Assembly: GCA_009733575.1 (NCBI GenBank)
Contig: ML769540.1
Location: 1-46,906 of the forward strand
Direction: 5' to 3'
DNA: 46,906 nt
Origin: Gymnopus androsaceus JB14
Lineage: Eukaryota; Basidiomycota; Agaricomycetes; Agaricales; Omphalotaceae
Below, piece after piece: positions 1 to 11,480 of this stretch. Each line of letters opens with the position of its first letter. Position 1 is the first letter of the stretch. The notes below the pieces were generated by a model. The model did no database searches and was not told the DNA's origin. It was given only the letters and a program-made list of their open reading frames with translations. A program made the position numbers and the translations under genes.

Positions 1-232
1 CAGTTAGAGAAATTAACTAGACAAGTCGAGTAACTTATGTCATAGCTCTCTAGCATCGACGTGGTCGTACTCGACACCATACGCAGGTTTAACCATCTTT
101 ACATTCTCCAACCCCGGGATGGTCCGCATCATAGGTTCCTGCACTTCTTCAGGAAGACTGCATGATACACCATTGGGATAAATGACATCCGAGTCGTATC
201 CTTCTGGTTCAAGCCATACATTGTGAGATTGG
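1..232 (-). pseudogene. inverted fragment of the MTO1 gene
   Basis: Read on the minus strand this segment repeats part of MTO1 exon 7 and most of intron 7 (6457-6691 of this window) with only scattered substitutions and one 3-nt gap. It is the exon stretch around the [10 protein letters not shown] motif. It includes intron sequence, so it arose by DNA duplication and not by retroposition. It holds no complete domain and cannot encode a product. It may continue to the left of the window. At its right edge it abuts a dehydrogenase tail, with about 2 nt of shared sequence (gg) at the junction. Confidence 0.9.
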
Positions 233-233
233 T

Positions 234-350
234 GAATTCAAGTACACTGAGGATATCACGCGCGGGTTGGAAGATGTTGGTAAAGCGATACTTGAAGTTC
301 AGGTTGGGAAGAATACAGGAAAGAAAGTTATTGTTGTTGCGGACAATTAA
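234..350 (+). pseudogene. C-terminal tail of a zinc-type (ToxD/CipB-like) alcohol dehydrogenase
   Basis: An open frame ending at a TAA encodes about 38 residues, including TEDITRGLEDVG and GKKVIVVADN. This resembles the C-terminus of medium-chain zinc-type reductases, where a helix ending in a GK-x-V-V strand closes the catalytic domain. Nothing upstream in the window supplies the rest of the enzyme, because the sequence directly 5' is the inverted MTO1 piece. I read it as the leftover 3' end of a gene broken by rearrangement. The family is an inference from a short stretch. Positions 351-780 hold no gene I can support. Confidence 0.5.
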
Positions 351-785
351 ATAGCTGGCAGAAACAGCGATGGATGTACATTCGTCTAGAACAGATATAC
401 AAGCGTAAAAAGTACAACTGATGAAAAGAAGGAGATTTGTGGGATAACGGAAGAACTACGCCGGTGTTATCGTTTTAAAAACCGAGAGTGATGTAGCATG
501 CCCCCGCTCCCTCAATGAAAATTATTTTACTTGACTTGCTTTATGGCTATGGTTCAGAACGTCAGAAACCGTCGGTCGTCGCAGAAAAGCAGAGTATAAA
601 AACGGTGGTATGATTAAACGCGCGTTCAATGCCTTTACCATTCCCGTTAGCCAAGGCGGGCATGCTTTTAACCTTGAAAGAATGGAGTTAGGCACTGGAG
701 GAGCTTCCACCCCGCGTATACCGACGTAGGTCCAGGTCATCCATCCGCAGACTCCGTTCCTCTTCTCTCCCTTGATTTTGCGCAG

Positions 786-970
786 ACGCGCCTTCCTCAA
801 CCCCTTCCACGCCCGTTTCAACGCATTTTCCAGCTCCAATGCATGCAGCACTTCTTACGCCACGACTGCCGCAGCCTCCACGGGAACCACCATCACCGCC
901 TCTTCGAGGTTCTAATGACGAGGACTGCTTTTCCTCTTCACTACGCAGAGCCGCTCGTGCATCAGACTGA
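786..970 (+). CDS. possible terminal exon, Pro/Ser-rich protein of unknown function
   Basis: After a plausible acceptor (ttttgcgcag) the plus strand is open to a TGA. It encodes a proline- and serine-rich tail with TPRLPQPPREPPSPP followed by an acidic/serine stretch. The composition is like disordered fungal protein tails. The opposite strand is also partly open here, so the strand is not certain. No upstream exon could be joined with confidence and no family is recognised. It may be a remnant. Confidence 0.22.
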
Positions 971-1122
971 GCTCACTCCTCTCTCTGTTGCCCATTTGCA
1001 TCAGTATGGCAGAAGTGGAGTAAGAGGCATAAAAAGATGACGCACCGTCTACCGAAGACCAAATGATTTCGATAGAATGTCTTCATCCGAGGGCTGCTTA
1101 TGGCACAAAACCATCGTTCATC

Positions 1123-1175
1123 ATACACACATCCAACGGATCTCAGTGTATATTCGAGTCTGCCTAGGGGAGACT
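1123..1175 (+). repeat. short dispersed repeat, copy A (inverted copy at 11145-11199)
   Basis: About 53 bp containing tatattcgagtctgccta recurs on the opposite strand at 11145-11199 with roughly four differences and a 2-nt gap. It is not recognised as a known element. Flanking sequence does not match between the copies. Confidence 0.7.
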
Positions 1176-1402
1176 GCGTTCATCAAGAGTAGCACTTTGA
1201 AGGCGCCGGAGAAAATTTCTCATTTATCGCTTCTGTTACATACAAGAAATTGGGCTGTACTCTGTATACATAGCCTATTCTCGAGGACAGAACGGAATCT
1301 CCTCCTCATTGACCCACCCATTCGCAGAATTATCCCCGTAAACTTATAAACTTGAGCCAAATTTTCTTCTTATCGTCACATCTGACAAACAAGCGAGAGT
1401 TA

Positions 1403-3298
1403 CTAACGAAGATTCATTGGAAACTTTCCTGCGCTGTTAGGCTGCATAAGTCCGTTACTAAGACTGTGCCGTCTGCCTTTGTTGACCACCCCAGGCCTAC
1501 AAGATAGTTGGATGAGCTGGATTTGGAAGGCATCAGGGGCGCACCTGTTGTCTTCCAACATGGGGTAATAGTGCAGATAACGTCGATTAGCTTCTTCGCC
1601 GGTGATGCGATCCATGGCCTGAACAGGACCAGACGGGTATCTGTCCGTGAAGGGCAATGGTATGGTGTTATCGTCCTCAGTGGCTACTGAGCCAACATCG
1701 TTATTCAATCCGGGTCTGGAGTTAAGCCTATGGAAGGATTTCAAGTACGAATTTTCTTTGGACTTTCAGATGCTCACATAGCCACTAATTGCACGTATAG
1801 AGTTGTGAGTTAATGCGATTCGATTCCAACAACAAAAATCTCTCCACAAACCTATGGTGATCACATATAGCCGTGTTAAGATAAAATGCGATGGAACCCT
1901 ATAATTGAGATCTAAGCTTAACTTAAAGTGAGGCTGTTGTGCAAGGACGTACCAATTGAGGCTGTTTTGATTTGACAGTAGAAGCAAGGTAGTGAGTTGA
2001 TCGAGAACGAGCAACAATCCTCGCCCCACTATGAAGTGGAAGAATTTTTGCACCAATGAGTCCGTTCTACCAGTTACTGAAATCAGTATTGAGTATGTGT
2101 CAAGTACAATGAAAACACCTTTTGAAGCCCGTCCTCGATGTATGAAGCGACCAGGAAATTGCAACGGTGGAGAGAATATCTGAAACTACTGATAGAGATA
2201 GAGATATGATCATATCTTTCTGTGCTTGAATCTCAGTGAAGCTGTACTGAATATTTCTCAGATTAGTTATCCACCTTGACACTGGCAAAAATTATGAGTT
2301 CATCAGCGGTCCTCAGTAGCTTAATGCTGGCCACTAGATAACATGTGCAACGTTATCAGCATTGAATATATAGTCAGCACAAAGACACGCACCAAGACCC
2401 ATAACTGTGTAAGGGCCCAAATACTATCAGACCTTGCTTTTTATCAACGTAAATCAAGGAGCTCACCAAGAGCTACTGTCCCAGTAGAAGCCTGAATAAG
2501 TAGGATAGAAAGTCAATGTGGAGTCCTGGGGTTACAGTAAAGGAATGAACCCACGACGATGAATGCCACAGATGTATGTATCTGTCGCACTAGGAAACAC
2601 GTTCAAGTTAAATGCTCTTATTAACAGTGATGAGCTTACGAAGATATATTCGGTAAGCAAAGAATGTATTCGTTCTGTGGCTGCAAATCAGCATACGCGT
2701 AGAGATTATCAAGTACACGGACATGAAGATCACCACGAAAGAGATCAAAATCTCAGCCTTGAATGGTCTAAAGAGCCAACATGATTAAACTGAAGAGCGA
2801 CTCTATGATCAACTGCTTACATAGGAGTGATGAAGAGGCTCTCGAGATTTCCGAAATTGGCCAGCTAGATTTCAGTTTCTTAGCCGGTCCAAGTATCATT
2901 CTAGATTTTTCGTCCAGCGTACCAGAAGGTCATAAACAGTTTGTGAGTTGAGAAATGTAGTGGCGAAGTCCAATGACCTGGATTGCAGAATCATCAGCTA
3001 CTTACACATGATAGCCAGAGTAGTTGGGGACACCGACACGAGAGAAGCAACCTGCCAACTAATTAGCATGACTGCATTTTGCGTTTCAGCAAAACTAAGG
3101 ACTCACCAATAATCGAAGCAGCCATGAATCCCGATTTATGCGAACATAGATCCAGGCCTGCACCGTTGTAACTCCAAAAAGTCTACGAAGCCCAAGGAGA
3201 CAGGGACAGAGAAATATTTTGAAAGAGTGAGAGTTTGCCAGTGGAGCAAGGAAGATACATACACCGTTGATACGACGAAGCCTACATTGCTTCAGCAT
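1403..3298 (-). CDS. DUF6534-like multi-pass membrane protein (exon borders unresolved)
   Basis: Several minus-strand exon pieces together look like a DUF6534-type agaricomycete membrane protein. In order they are VTTVQAWIYVRINRDSWLL (about 3110-3210), TTFLNSQTVYDLLVRW (about 2905-2980), TFFAYRIYLRKL (about 2640-2680), SLSLSVVSDILSTVAISW then TSRTGFKR (about 2115-2215), the hydrophobic FFHFIVGRGLLLVLDQL (about 1995-2045), and a polar cytoplasmic-type tail (about 1500-1710). These are the transmembrane segments and the conserved S-R-T-G-F-K-R loop of the family as I know it. Function is unknown for the family. I could not fix all splice sites or the start, and the ORF to 1403 may run past the true stop. 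Decay is possible. Confidence 0.6.
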
Positions 3299-3344
3299 GA
3301 GTGTGTTCAGAGTGGAATTGACTTACCGTAGTACATTCCGTTGA

Positions 3345-3368
3345 AGGAGGCCTCTAAGGAGGCCTCTA
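3345..3368. repeat. two tandem copies of a 12-bp unit
   Basis: The unit aggaggcctcta occurs twice head to tail. It is a simple local duplication in the region upstream of the DUF6534-like gene. A 14-nt A run lies further on, near 3692. Confidence 0.85.
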
Positions 3369-3746
3369 AAGAATCCATTGGGTTCAATTGATGCAGGATT
3401 CAGATTCTCAGAGAATGAGTTAAAGCAGATAAGCAAAGAAGAAAAGAAGGGATTTGAAGAGTGTGGAAACAGATACACAATATAAGTAGGTCTGAAATGT
3501 GCATCTAGTGATCTGTTGGTAGTTATTCTTTTTTGTTCATCTACTGATGAGTGTGGAGTAGCACGCATTGGAGCCTGGTGTTCTGGTGGCAGTGATATAG
3601 ATGAAGCACTTACACGGAATAAGTCTATCAAAGGAGGCATAGCAAAGGCAATGCACTATATACTTTACAAAAGGAGATACTGCCAAATTGTCAAAAAAAA
3701 AAAAAAGAAAAGCGAAGAGCTTCAAGGAATGTACATCCTAACTTTC

Positions 3747-5006
3747 CTACGAAGACTCGGAGGAAGTTCGCCTGACAAACCGAGTACCTGTGTCTGAGCT
3801 GACAGGTATACCGTCAAAGAAAACCCGTAGGGCATCATCTGGAATGTCACCGGCGAAAACAATCCTATCCAAAACACATTCCGACCGGGTTATCATTGCT
3901 TTGAGCTCGTCGAGTCGATTCATGATAGCGTAACGCAAATCGGCTCTGGCATCAACGTCAACTCCAACCTCGAGATGAGTCAGTTTGGGCAAATAAACGG
4001 ACTGCCATGCACTAGGCACAGAGTCAAATTGGATTCGGGCTTCTAAGCTTCTGAGATGGGTATGATAGAAGGGAGTGGATGGTGCGTCGCTACTTCCTGG
4101 GTTGGAGTAGTAGCGCACTGAGAATGTCTCTAACAATGGACACTTTTCAAGTAAAGCTGCGAAGAAGTGACCACCATACTGGCAGATTTCTAGCATAGTT
4201 AAGTGCTTGAGATCTATAATATCGGAAAGACCAAGACACGTCATAGTGAGAGCATGTAGTTGAGGGCAGTCAATAAATGGTGTGCTGACATGTTCATCGT
4301 ACTGGCTATCCGCCAATAAGCATAGAGATTCAAGGACAGGAAAGGTCTCTGCCTGAACCTGGTCAAGTAGCCCAGAATGACTGAGCCTGACCTTGAGGTC
4401 CTTCCATCTGCTTGCAGCTTCTGCTAAAGCATCGAGAACACCACGCAATCCAGGCGCAGATAGTTCCACGTTGCTTAAGCGTAGGCGAAAATGGAGTGGC
4501 AAAACATTCCCTGCCCGCCGTAAACATTCCTTCAAAAGGCTGCCCGTGGCTTCAAAGTTATCAGTTGAGACTGCTTCAATGCACAGGGAGGTCCAGAATG
4601 AGGGCTGAGAGACGATTATTTCTCGCCACCAAGAGCAAGCCCAGGTTAATGGGAAGATCGAGTCAGATGCATCAATCGGACTAGATGTAGACTGTTGAAG
4701 TATGACTCTATATCTTCCAGCGATGAACTGGAAAACTAAACTCATAATTTCTGGGGGAAGGTTGCGGATAGGAGATAGCAGGGATTTCTCGAGTTCCAAG
4801 ACTTTAGACAGTGGTTTGACTCCATCAGCGCGAAGAATCTCTATGTGAGCACGGAGCTGTGATCGCTCGATAGTTGATTTCGGGACGTCATTGGATCTGC
4901 TTTTGGCAAGGAGTTCCTCGTAGCTCTTCCGGATGCAGGCAGATTGGCGTCCTGTACAAAAAGAATCTGCTTTCAAAGAAACAGAAGCGCACTCGGCGTC
5001 AGACAT
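3747..5006 (-). CDS. F-box-like domain protein
   Basis: A single-exon minus-strand ORF of about 419 codons from the ATG at 5006 (MSDAECASVS). A methionine 23 codons further upstream in the same frame is less likely, since MSDAE is a typical start for this group. It has a predicted helical N-terminus (about residues 40-85), then an F-box-like core with LPPEIMSLVFQFIAG and LTWACSWWREI..QPSFWTSL. A leucine-rich C-terminal region follows (LHALTMTCLGLSDIIDLKHL). This is the common agaricomycete F-box/LRR-like layout. F-box proteins bind Skp1 in SCF ubiquitin ligases and use the C-terminal part for substrate; the substrate here is unknown. It is divergent from MTO1. Confidence 0.85.
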   Translation of the reverse strand: MSDAECASVSLKADSFCTGRQSACIRKSYEELLAKSRSNDVPKSTIERSQLRAHIEILRADGVKPLSKVLELEKSLLSPIRNLPPEIMSLVFQFIAGRYRVILQQSTSSPIDASDSIFPLTWACSWWREIIVSQPSFWTSLCIEAVSTDNFEATGSLLKECLRRAGNVLPLHFRLRLSNVELSAPGLRGVLDALAEAASRWKDLKVRLSHSGLLDQVQAETFPVLESLCLLADSQYDEHVSTPFIDCPQLHALTMTCLGLSDIIDLKHLTMLEICQYGGHFFAALLEKCPLLETFSVRYYSNPGSSDAPSTPFYHTHLRSLEARIQFDSVPSAWQSVYLPKLTHLEVGVDVDARADLRYAIMNRLDELKAMITRSECVLDRIVFAGDIPDDALRVFFDGIPVSSDTGTRFVRRTSSESS

Positions 5007-5211
5007 TTCCACTGTGACTCGATGGAGAATCTGGTGAAATCTGTGTAACATGAAAAGAGGTGTTAAAACATGCAAAACTTACAGCCAGCAGTGAACCTCG
5101 ATTCACTTTCGAAGAGTTGGACCTAGTGGTTTGAATCGAGGTGAGGGCGCTTATTTAGATTTACGCTAGCGCTAATCATTTCTTTCTTCGACTCAACCTC
5201 AATGCAGCCAG
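5007..5211. promoter_or_regulatory. shared divergent promoter region, F-box gene / MTO1
   Basis: About 205 bp separate the F-box start (minus) and the MTO1 start (plus), so both promoters must lie in or overlap this stretch. No TATA box stands out. Confidence 0.6.
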
Positions 5212-7995
5212 ATGCAAATGCTCTCCAGGCAGCTCGCTAGAAGAGATTTGTTCCGACGCGGCTTTTCTAACGTCTCAAACTCGTCATATGACGGTAGGCG
5301 AACTTTTTGAAGTCTTCCCAACTTGCGCCTACAAATTATTTTAGTTTGTATAATTGGCGGTGGACATGCTGGATGCGAAGCAGCAGCCGCGTCTGCTCGC
5401 ACAGGCGCCAGAACTCTGCTATTAACTCAAAAGCTGGATACCATTGGAGAGCTGTCCTGTAATCCATCTATTGGCGGAGTCGGAAAGGGAACTTTGGTTC
5501 GCGAAGTAGATGCTTTGGATGGGCTTATGGGTCGCGTCTCTGGTGCGTGAAATAAAGACTTAGAGGTGTAACCTGAATAACCTCTTGGAACAGATAAAGC
5601 TGGGATCCAATTCCAGATGTTGAACCGCTCCAAAGGAGCGGCTGTTTGGGTCAGCCTTAGGCGAATAATAGCCGCGGTGAAGCTTATGCGTTTGTACAGG
5701 GCCCCAGAGCGCAAATCGATCGCAAATTATACAAAAAGCATATGCAAGCTGCATTATCAGACTATCCAAACCTCGATATTCATGCAGGGAGTGTTTTTGA
5801 CCTGGTCTTCGATCACGAGAACAAAGCAGAACATAAATGGGGAAAGATTGCGGGCGTGAGGCTTGGTGGGGTTCTCTCGTGTACCAGTTAACATCAATTC
5901 TGAAATGTTTGCAGACACCGGTACTGTTTATAATTGTACCCAAGTGGTAATCTGCACAGGGACGTTTCTTTCTGGTGAAATCCATATTGGTGAGAGAAGC
6001 GCGTCTCCATTTCCACTGTTTCTCAGACTCTTCAGGTTTAAAGCGGTTTCCTGCTGGTAGAATCGGCGAAGCACCTGCAGTTGGACTCTCAGCTTCGCTG
6101 AACGCTGCCGGATTCAAACTTCGACGACTACAAACTGGGACTCCAGCGCGACTAGATGGAAAGACGATTGATTTCAGGAATCTAGCACGTCAAGACGGCG
6201 ACGCGTCTCCTTCACCTTTTAGTTTTCTCAACAACGTCGTGGATAATGCCGCCAACCAAATCGCGTGCTTCCAAACCCATACAACCGCGGAAACTCATCA
6301 GATTGTGAGGGATAATATTCAAAATTGCGTGCATATACAGGAGACTAAGAAAGGTACAACTTGACACTGCTTGTTTTCCTTTGACTGATAGATCAAACAT
6401 CTAGGTCCAAGATACTGTCCTTCACTTGAAGCAAAAATTCTCCGATTTGGTCATCGCCAATCTCACAATGTATGGCTTGAACCAGAAGGATACGACTCGG
6501 ATGTCATCTATCCCAACGGTGTATCATGCAGTCTTCCTGAAGAAGTGCAGGAACCTATGATGCGGACCATTCCGGGGTTGGAGAATGTAAAGATGGTTAA
6601 ACCTGCGTATGGTGTTGAGTACGACCACGTCGATGCTAGAGAGCTAGGACGTAAGTTACTCGACTTGTCCAGTTAATTCCTTGTCTAACTGCACTCCAAT
6701 TCCAGCCAATCTGGAAACTAAACGAATACAAGTGAGTACGCCATTACCTTTTTGTTGGACACTCCCTCAGCCCCAGTTCCGTGATGATAGGGCTTGTTCT
6801 TGGCTGGTCAAATCAATGGTAAGATTCCTTTCTGTACCGGGTTACATTGACTGTGATCTTGACTGAAAATTAGGAACAACTGGTTATGAAGAGGCTGCAG
6901 CCCAAGGCATTGTCGCTGGATTGAACGCTGGCCTTGCTGCACAGCAACGTCCTCCTCTAATCCTCACTAGAGCTGACGGTTATACCGGAGTCATGATAGA
7001 TGACTTGATCATTAAAGGCACCGAAGAGCCTTGTACGTTCGCGCTGTATCCTCTTTTCAGGTCCTCTGCTTATTGTACCACATAGACCGAATGTTTACCT
7101 CAAGATCAGAGTACAGAATGACTCTGCGGAGCGACAATGCCGATTTGCGTTTAACGGAAAAAGGTATGAACTTCTTACTGATTCCTTCTATCCGCTATTA
7201 ACTCTTGAAATGTTTAGGTCGACTTGCTGGTATCGTGTCTGAAAGCCGCTGGAATACCTTCCAGAGTACCCGCTCTGCCCTCGTCGCAGCGACTGATTTG
7301 TTGAAGAGCATTATATTCACGCCTCAGGTGAGTGGAACTATCTCGAATCAGCGATACTATACTAACCATACACATAGAGATGGGCAGAACAGGGATACCC
7401 TGTACCTCTCGATGGTGTTAGGCGGAGGTCAGTCTACAGTATCATTATCCGTTAACCGGCTTGTTAACAAAGTCATTCAGTGCTTTCGATATGCTTCGAT
7501 ACCAAAATATCAACTCTGTGGACTTGTTCTCACTTGTTCCCGGACTCGAAAAGTACGATCCACAATTGCTGGCTCGTATCGACATAGATGGTTCGCGCAT
7601 TTGACTGTCCGCTCGATAATCGAGACGCTGATTAACCTGCTTTTTTTTGTTGAATTCAGGTCGCTATCATGGACATCTAGCCCGTCAGGAGGCTGATCTC
7701 CGACAATTTCAAGAGGATGAAAACCTAGTCCTGGATCCTGAAATGGACTACCATGCGGTGGTGGGCTTGAGTTCTGAAGTTCGGGAGCGCCTGTTTAGAG
7801 TAAGGCCTACAACCTTTGTGCGTATTCTTTCTTACGAGACGCCACGGATGATGCTGACGCAAATCGTTCACGTAGGGAGCTGCTAAAAGGATGGAGGGTA
7901 TGACGCCGTCATCGATAGTGTACCTGCTACGACATGCGAAACGGACGTTCCGAGAGTACCAGAACTCTATAGTTTCTCAACCACATTCTCAATGA
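5212..7995 (+). CDS. MTO1: mitochondrial tRNA 5-carboxymethylaminomethyluridine modification protein (MnmG/GidA family)
   Basis: Sixteen exons splice into 659 codons with consistent phases: 5212-5293, 5345-5542, 5594-5649, 5700-5865, 5915-5989, 6036-6353, 6405-6650, 6706-6731, 6791-6818, 6874-7032, 7086-7163, 7218-7327, 7378-7427, 7481-7590, 7660-7817, 7876-7995. The arginine-rich N-terminus ([18 protein letters not shown]) looks like a mitochondrial presequence. The FAD-binding motif [11 protein letters not shown] follows at about residue 30. Conserved GidA blocks include [68 protein letters not shown] and [15 protein letters not shown]. The C-terminal domain ends with [12 protein letters not shown]. 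The enzyme works with MSS1/GTPBP3 on U34 of mitochondrial tRNAs. The gene looks intact. Part of it is duplicated at 1-232. Confidence 0.97.
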
Positions 7996-8773
7996 ATGGA
8001 AAGTGATCACTGCTTCCTAGCGCTTACTATCCACTCCTAGCCTCTCTAGACTAACTACCGGATAATACGTTTAATTTTCAGTCTACTCTATGTTTCTACG
8101 GATACATCCAAAAACCCTACTAATGGAATAATTCTCCCAGCAAGCATCATATATATATAAGATGGTAGAACAGGCTCTTCAGGCCTTTTCGACCTTCTGT
8201 AGGATGTACTTGTACAATCCTTGGTATGGGCCTAAGTATGCACAATTTCCGATGCTAATCTAGTGTTACTGGCGTCTCTGTGTAGGCACTCTACCTTCTC
8301 CATTGAAGCTCGCTGTTTGCTTGCATATGAGACCGACGGTTTCCTTTATGCCCTTCAGCTTCAACAGCTGTTGCGCATAATCTATCTATCTATCTCAAGG
8401 ATTGATTCTTCAGAATCATCGCTCTTGTGCCAAAGCTCAGGAATGATACCTTCGGGCCAGTGACAAAGTCATCCCCTACAGGCCGCTAGTATGCAAGGCA
8501 AAAAGCCAAGTAGTGATAAAACACACGAGGAGATCCATAACGCACTGGTACCGTGGTGGTACTGCGTGTGCGACTCCGATACTGTCATCTCCTTGAATCC
8601 CTTTCATCTCGCTTAAAAAGAAGTATTGAATTCGGAAATCAATTGGAAGCCAAGATTGTATCTGCGAGCAAACCTAATACACATTCCCATCCCCATTCAC
8701 AAATCACTGGAACTAGCTATTGAATTCGAAGTTCAGTGCAGTATGCACAACTTTACACATCAAACTTCATTCA
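7996..8773. other. intergenic, no gene recognised
   Basis: This is the 3' flank shared by convergent MTO1 and the membrane protein gene. It contains a short tatatatata stretch near 8149 and a small tatc microsatellite near 8383. ORFs here are short and resemble nothing. Confidence 0.6.
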
Positions 8774-10355
8774 TCAATCTACTGCTTTCGACTTCCCTTT
8801 CCTGTCAATAGCTTCTGTGACATCTTCTTCCTTCAATGGATGCATAACAGTGGCAGCTTCGGTTGCAGAAGTGCTTGCTATGGCATTGGCAGTAACTCCG
8901 GCAGAAGCACCACGAAAGGTAGGATGAACACTATGAGAAGACCCAAAACTCCTCGCACTTCTATTGGCAGCATTAGTGCTGGCTGGAGACCCTTTCCAGA
9001 TCGCCTGAGGAATGGCCTGGAATCTACAGTTGATTGACTGGTCATCAACATCTTTGTAAGAGAACACCATTGTAACTATTTGGAATAAACTGCTTATGAG
9101 CAGTGTTAGGATGGGTTTTGATGAGTGGCCGTCTCGCCAAATAAGTATGAATGGCGCGATAATGCTACAGAAGCATAATGGAGCCATTATTCGGAAGTTA
9201 TACTTCCGTTGGGTAGGGTTGGGGTTTAATCGGTTGTTGAGACCCAACTGGCATAACCGTGTAGGCACTTTGAAGTCGATATAATACGACATTTTATAAT
9301 CAATGGATGTCTCCCCAGGTAATTTTTCCCCCACAGTCAGACGCAATAGTGTACTATTTTCGTCTTTAAATGCTTCCTCATCGAAGCACCGGAATGAGGA
9401 AAATATATCGCCGTCACCAAAGAAGTCCACCCACTGACGATCGTGACGTCTTTTCGCAGATATTTTAGGCCATAGCCATGCCGCAATGTGGAACACGACA
9501 CGAGCATGGTACATGCTCCCCATATACCTGAGAACATGCATTTCACATTGGACCTGCTCAAGTGGCGTCCAGCGGGTCCCATAATCCCCCGGTGCTGCCC
9601 ATGAGCACACTCCTTTATAATCAAGGGAGTATGTCAAGACACTTGATAACTGGCCTACAACCAATATCCAGCGCCCAATGTCCCCAAATATCAGGAAAAT
9701 TTTAGAGAGATTGTCTTCAAATAACAAGAGAATGATAAGAATGTGAAATAGGGTAAGGATGATTGAAGACGCGAGAAATATTCCAAAACGTGCAACTGTG
9801 AGTGCCGCAGTCTGGATAAGACACTCTCTGGATAGTGCTACCATTTTACCAGCTTCTCGAGGTTGTTTCCCAAGTAGGTACGGATACATCCACTGGTTGG
9901 AATTTGGAGCAAAGGGTATGAGCCCATTCTGCTTTAGCCCTTCCTCAAGCTGTTCCGCAGTCTTTTGACCTCCATTGCTCCATCGATACCTGAATCTTCC
10001 CGAGCGGGAAACAGTGCTTCCAATGTCTTGCCAATTGGCACGATAGTCTACTGCTGCGCGTTTCAGGTCGGGTTCACCTTTGGTGTGAATCGAAAGCAGT
10101 CCGCGCCATACGAAGTTTCAAGTTGAACAAGAATTTAGGGAGGTGGAGGTCTGGATAGCTGAGGTTGACCAGTCCAAAGAGGAGTAAAGGTCCAATAGTC
10201 TGATCAACCAGCGCGCATACGCCGCGTGTAATTGAGTCAAGACCAGTTACCCCGCCGTAAGAACCTGCGGCCAAGGGAATGCTCTGAAGAGCCAGAAGAA
10301 TGGCTTGTAGAGCCTGACTGCTAGCCATAGTGATCGTTAAGTGAAGCTTTCGCAT
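8774..10355 (-). CDS. multi-pass membrane protein of unknown family
   Basis: The main exon, downstream from about 10030, is open to a stop at 8774. It has three or more hydrophobic segments (FGIFLASSIILTLFHILIILLL, written here as FGIFLASSII plus LFHILIILLL; WILVVGQLSSVLTY; ICSIIAPFIL-type near 9150) and a Ser/Thr/Ala-rich polar tail ending RKGKSKAVD. The N-terminal exon from the ATG at 10355 or 10328 (MASSQALQAILLALQ) is also hydrophobic. The two parts are in different frames. A 61-nt intron from gtgaac (about 10080) to ttggaag joins them in frame, but the skipped sequence also looks coding (AVDYRANWQDIGSTVS), so a frameshift is an alternative. No family is recognised. Sites of function cannot be named. 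Confidence 0.55.
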
Positions 10356-10442
10356 TAGAGAAGACGACTAATTATACCTCCACGACCATGAAGGATTTCA
10401 TTTGGATCGAATTAGCACCCAATTGAAATGTCTACTAGTGAA

Positions 10443-10476
10443 CCGAACCGAAGAAGACCATAAACCGAAGAAGACC
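10443..10476. repeat. two tandem copies of a 17-bp unit
   Basis: accgaagaagaccataa is present twice without a break. It is a local duplication near a short minus-strand ORF that I do not recognise. Confidence 0.9.
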
Positions 10477-11277
10477 ATAAATGAGTGTGGATACTGCGAG
10501 GTTTATCGTGTTTCCCATTCTCTACAGCTTTGAACAGCTTGTCGACAGCTTCTGTATCGTCGTATTGTCCTATATAGGAGATGAAGAACGTGTTCGAAGC
10601 CCATGTTGAGCCCATGGCCTCCAGTTTATCCCAAAGCCAAAAAAAACTCCTACCTTGCCTCAGTGCCCTTATCCGAAGCCATAGCCCTCAGACTTTAAAC
10701 ACTATAGGAAAAGAACAGCAAGGATGGGTACGCACGGTAAGGAACTGGAGTGAGAACAACTTGAACCGAACTTGCTTAGATCCTTAGTACAAAGGATTGT
10801 CCCAAATGACATATAAACAAGGTTCATTGATAGGGTTTGAAGAGGAGCGTTCGGTAGTTTAACCTTAAGAACCAGTTTCGCTAGATTCCGAACGTCGACT
10901 TGGAGCTGTCGAGGATACACGAGATGTGTAACTACGGCATTTCTTGACGCATCTCACTCGAGTGGTCTCCAAAAATATTTCGGTCATGTCGAAAGCATTG
11001 AACCTGAAGCAACCCAAACGAGCTCGAGATTGCACACAAGTCATGTCAAGACGATATCCACTAATTATAACTATCGAAGGAAGGTTTTATCACACGGCAT
11101 GGTCCTGAGTGCTGAATGCCGGATCAGTACGATCAGTTCCGGATAGTCTCCCATAGGCAGACTCGAATATACACTGACGATCTGTTGGATGTGTGTATAA
11201 AGATATAAGTTCCGGAGGCTTTCGTCTCCGGGAGGAGCAAGGCAAGACAAGCTCGCAGCTGCCTCGATATGGAGACG
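10477..11277. other. no gene recognised; contains repeat copy B and possible decayed coding sequence
   Basis: The only firm feature is the inverted copy (11145-11199) of the 53-bp repeat at 1123-1175. The minus strand is open from the MITE insertion site to about 11080, reading LQQRLHIEAAASLSCLAPPG. That may be an old exon interrupted by the element, but no family is recognised. Confidence 0.4.
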
Positions 11278-11287
11278 CTGCTGTAGA

Positions 11288-11480
11288 AGAACCCCGAAAG
11301 CTCCTACTGACCCCCACCCGAATTAGCGTAAATCAGGCTGCGATTTTGACGATTTCCCTCTCCTAAATTAGCGTAAATTAGGCCTCAAACGACAGGTCCT
11401 TCTCCGGAGTTAGCTAAATTTTGATGCTCTTATACCAAGTTGTACTCAGAGGGCGGGGGTCAGTAGGAGCTTCCGGGGTC
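11288..11480. mobile_element. MITE-like element, about 190 bp, with TIRs and a 10-bp target duplication
   Basis: Terminal inverted repeats of about 30 bp are easy to align. The left end starts agaaccccgaaagctcc, and the right end reversed starts gaccccggaagctcc; both continue into tactgaccccc. The element is bracketed by identical 10-bp direct repeats ctgctgtaga at 11278-11287 and 11481-11490. Inside, aattagcgtaaat occurs twice (11321 and 11366). There is no coding capacity, so it would need a transposase in trans. A 10-bp target duplication would fit Mutator-like elements (9-11 bp) better than hAT (8 bp), but the superfamily is an inference. Confidence 0.85.

Noticed and set aside
522..851. 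Minus-strand open frame of about 109 codons
   Set aside because: It is antisense to a proline-rich plus-strand stretch, has no family resemblance and no clear splice context.
5560..6117. Minus-strand open frame of 185 codons
   Set aside because: It is the antisense of MTO1 exons and introns.
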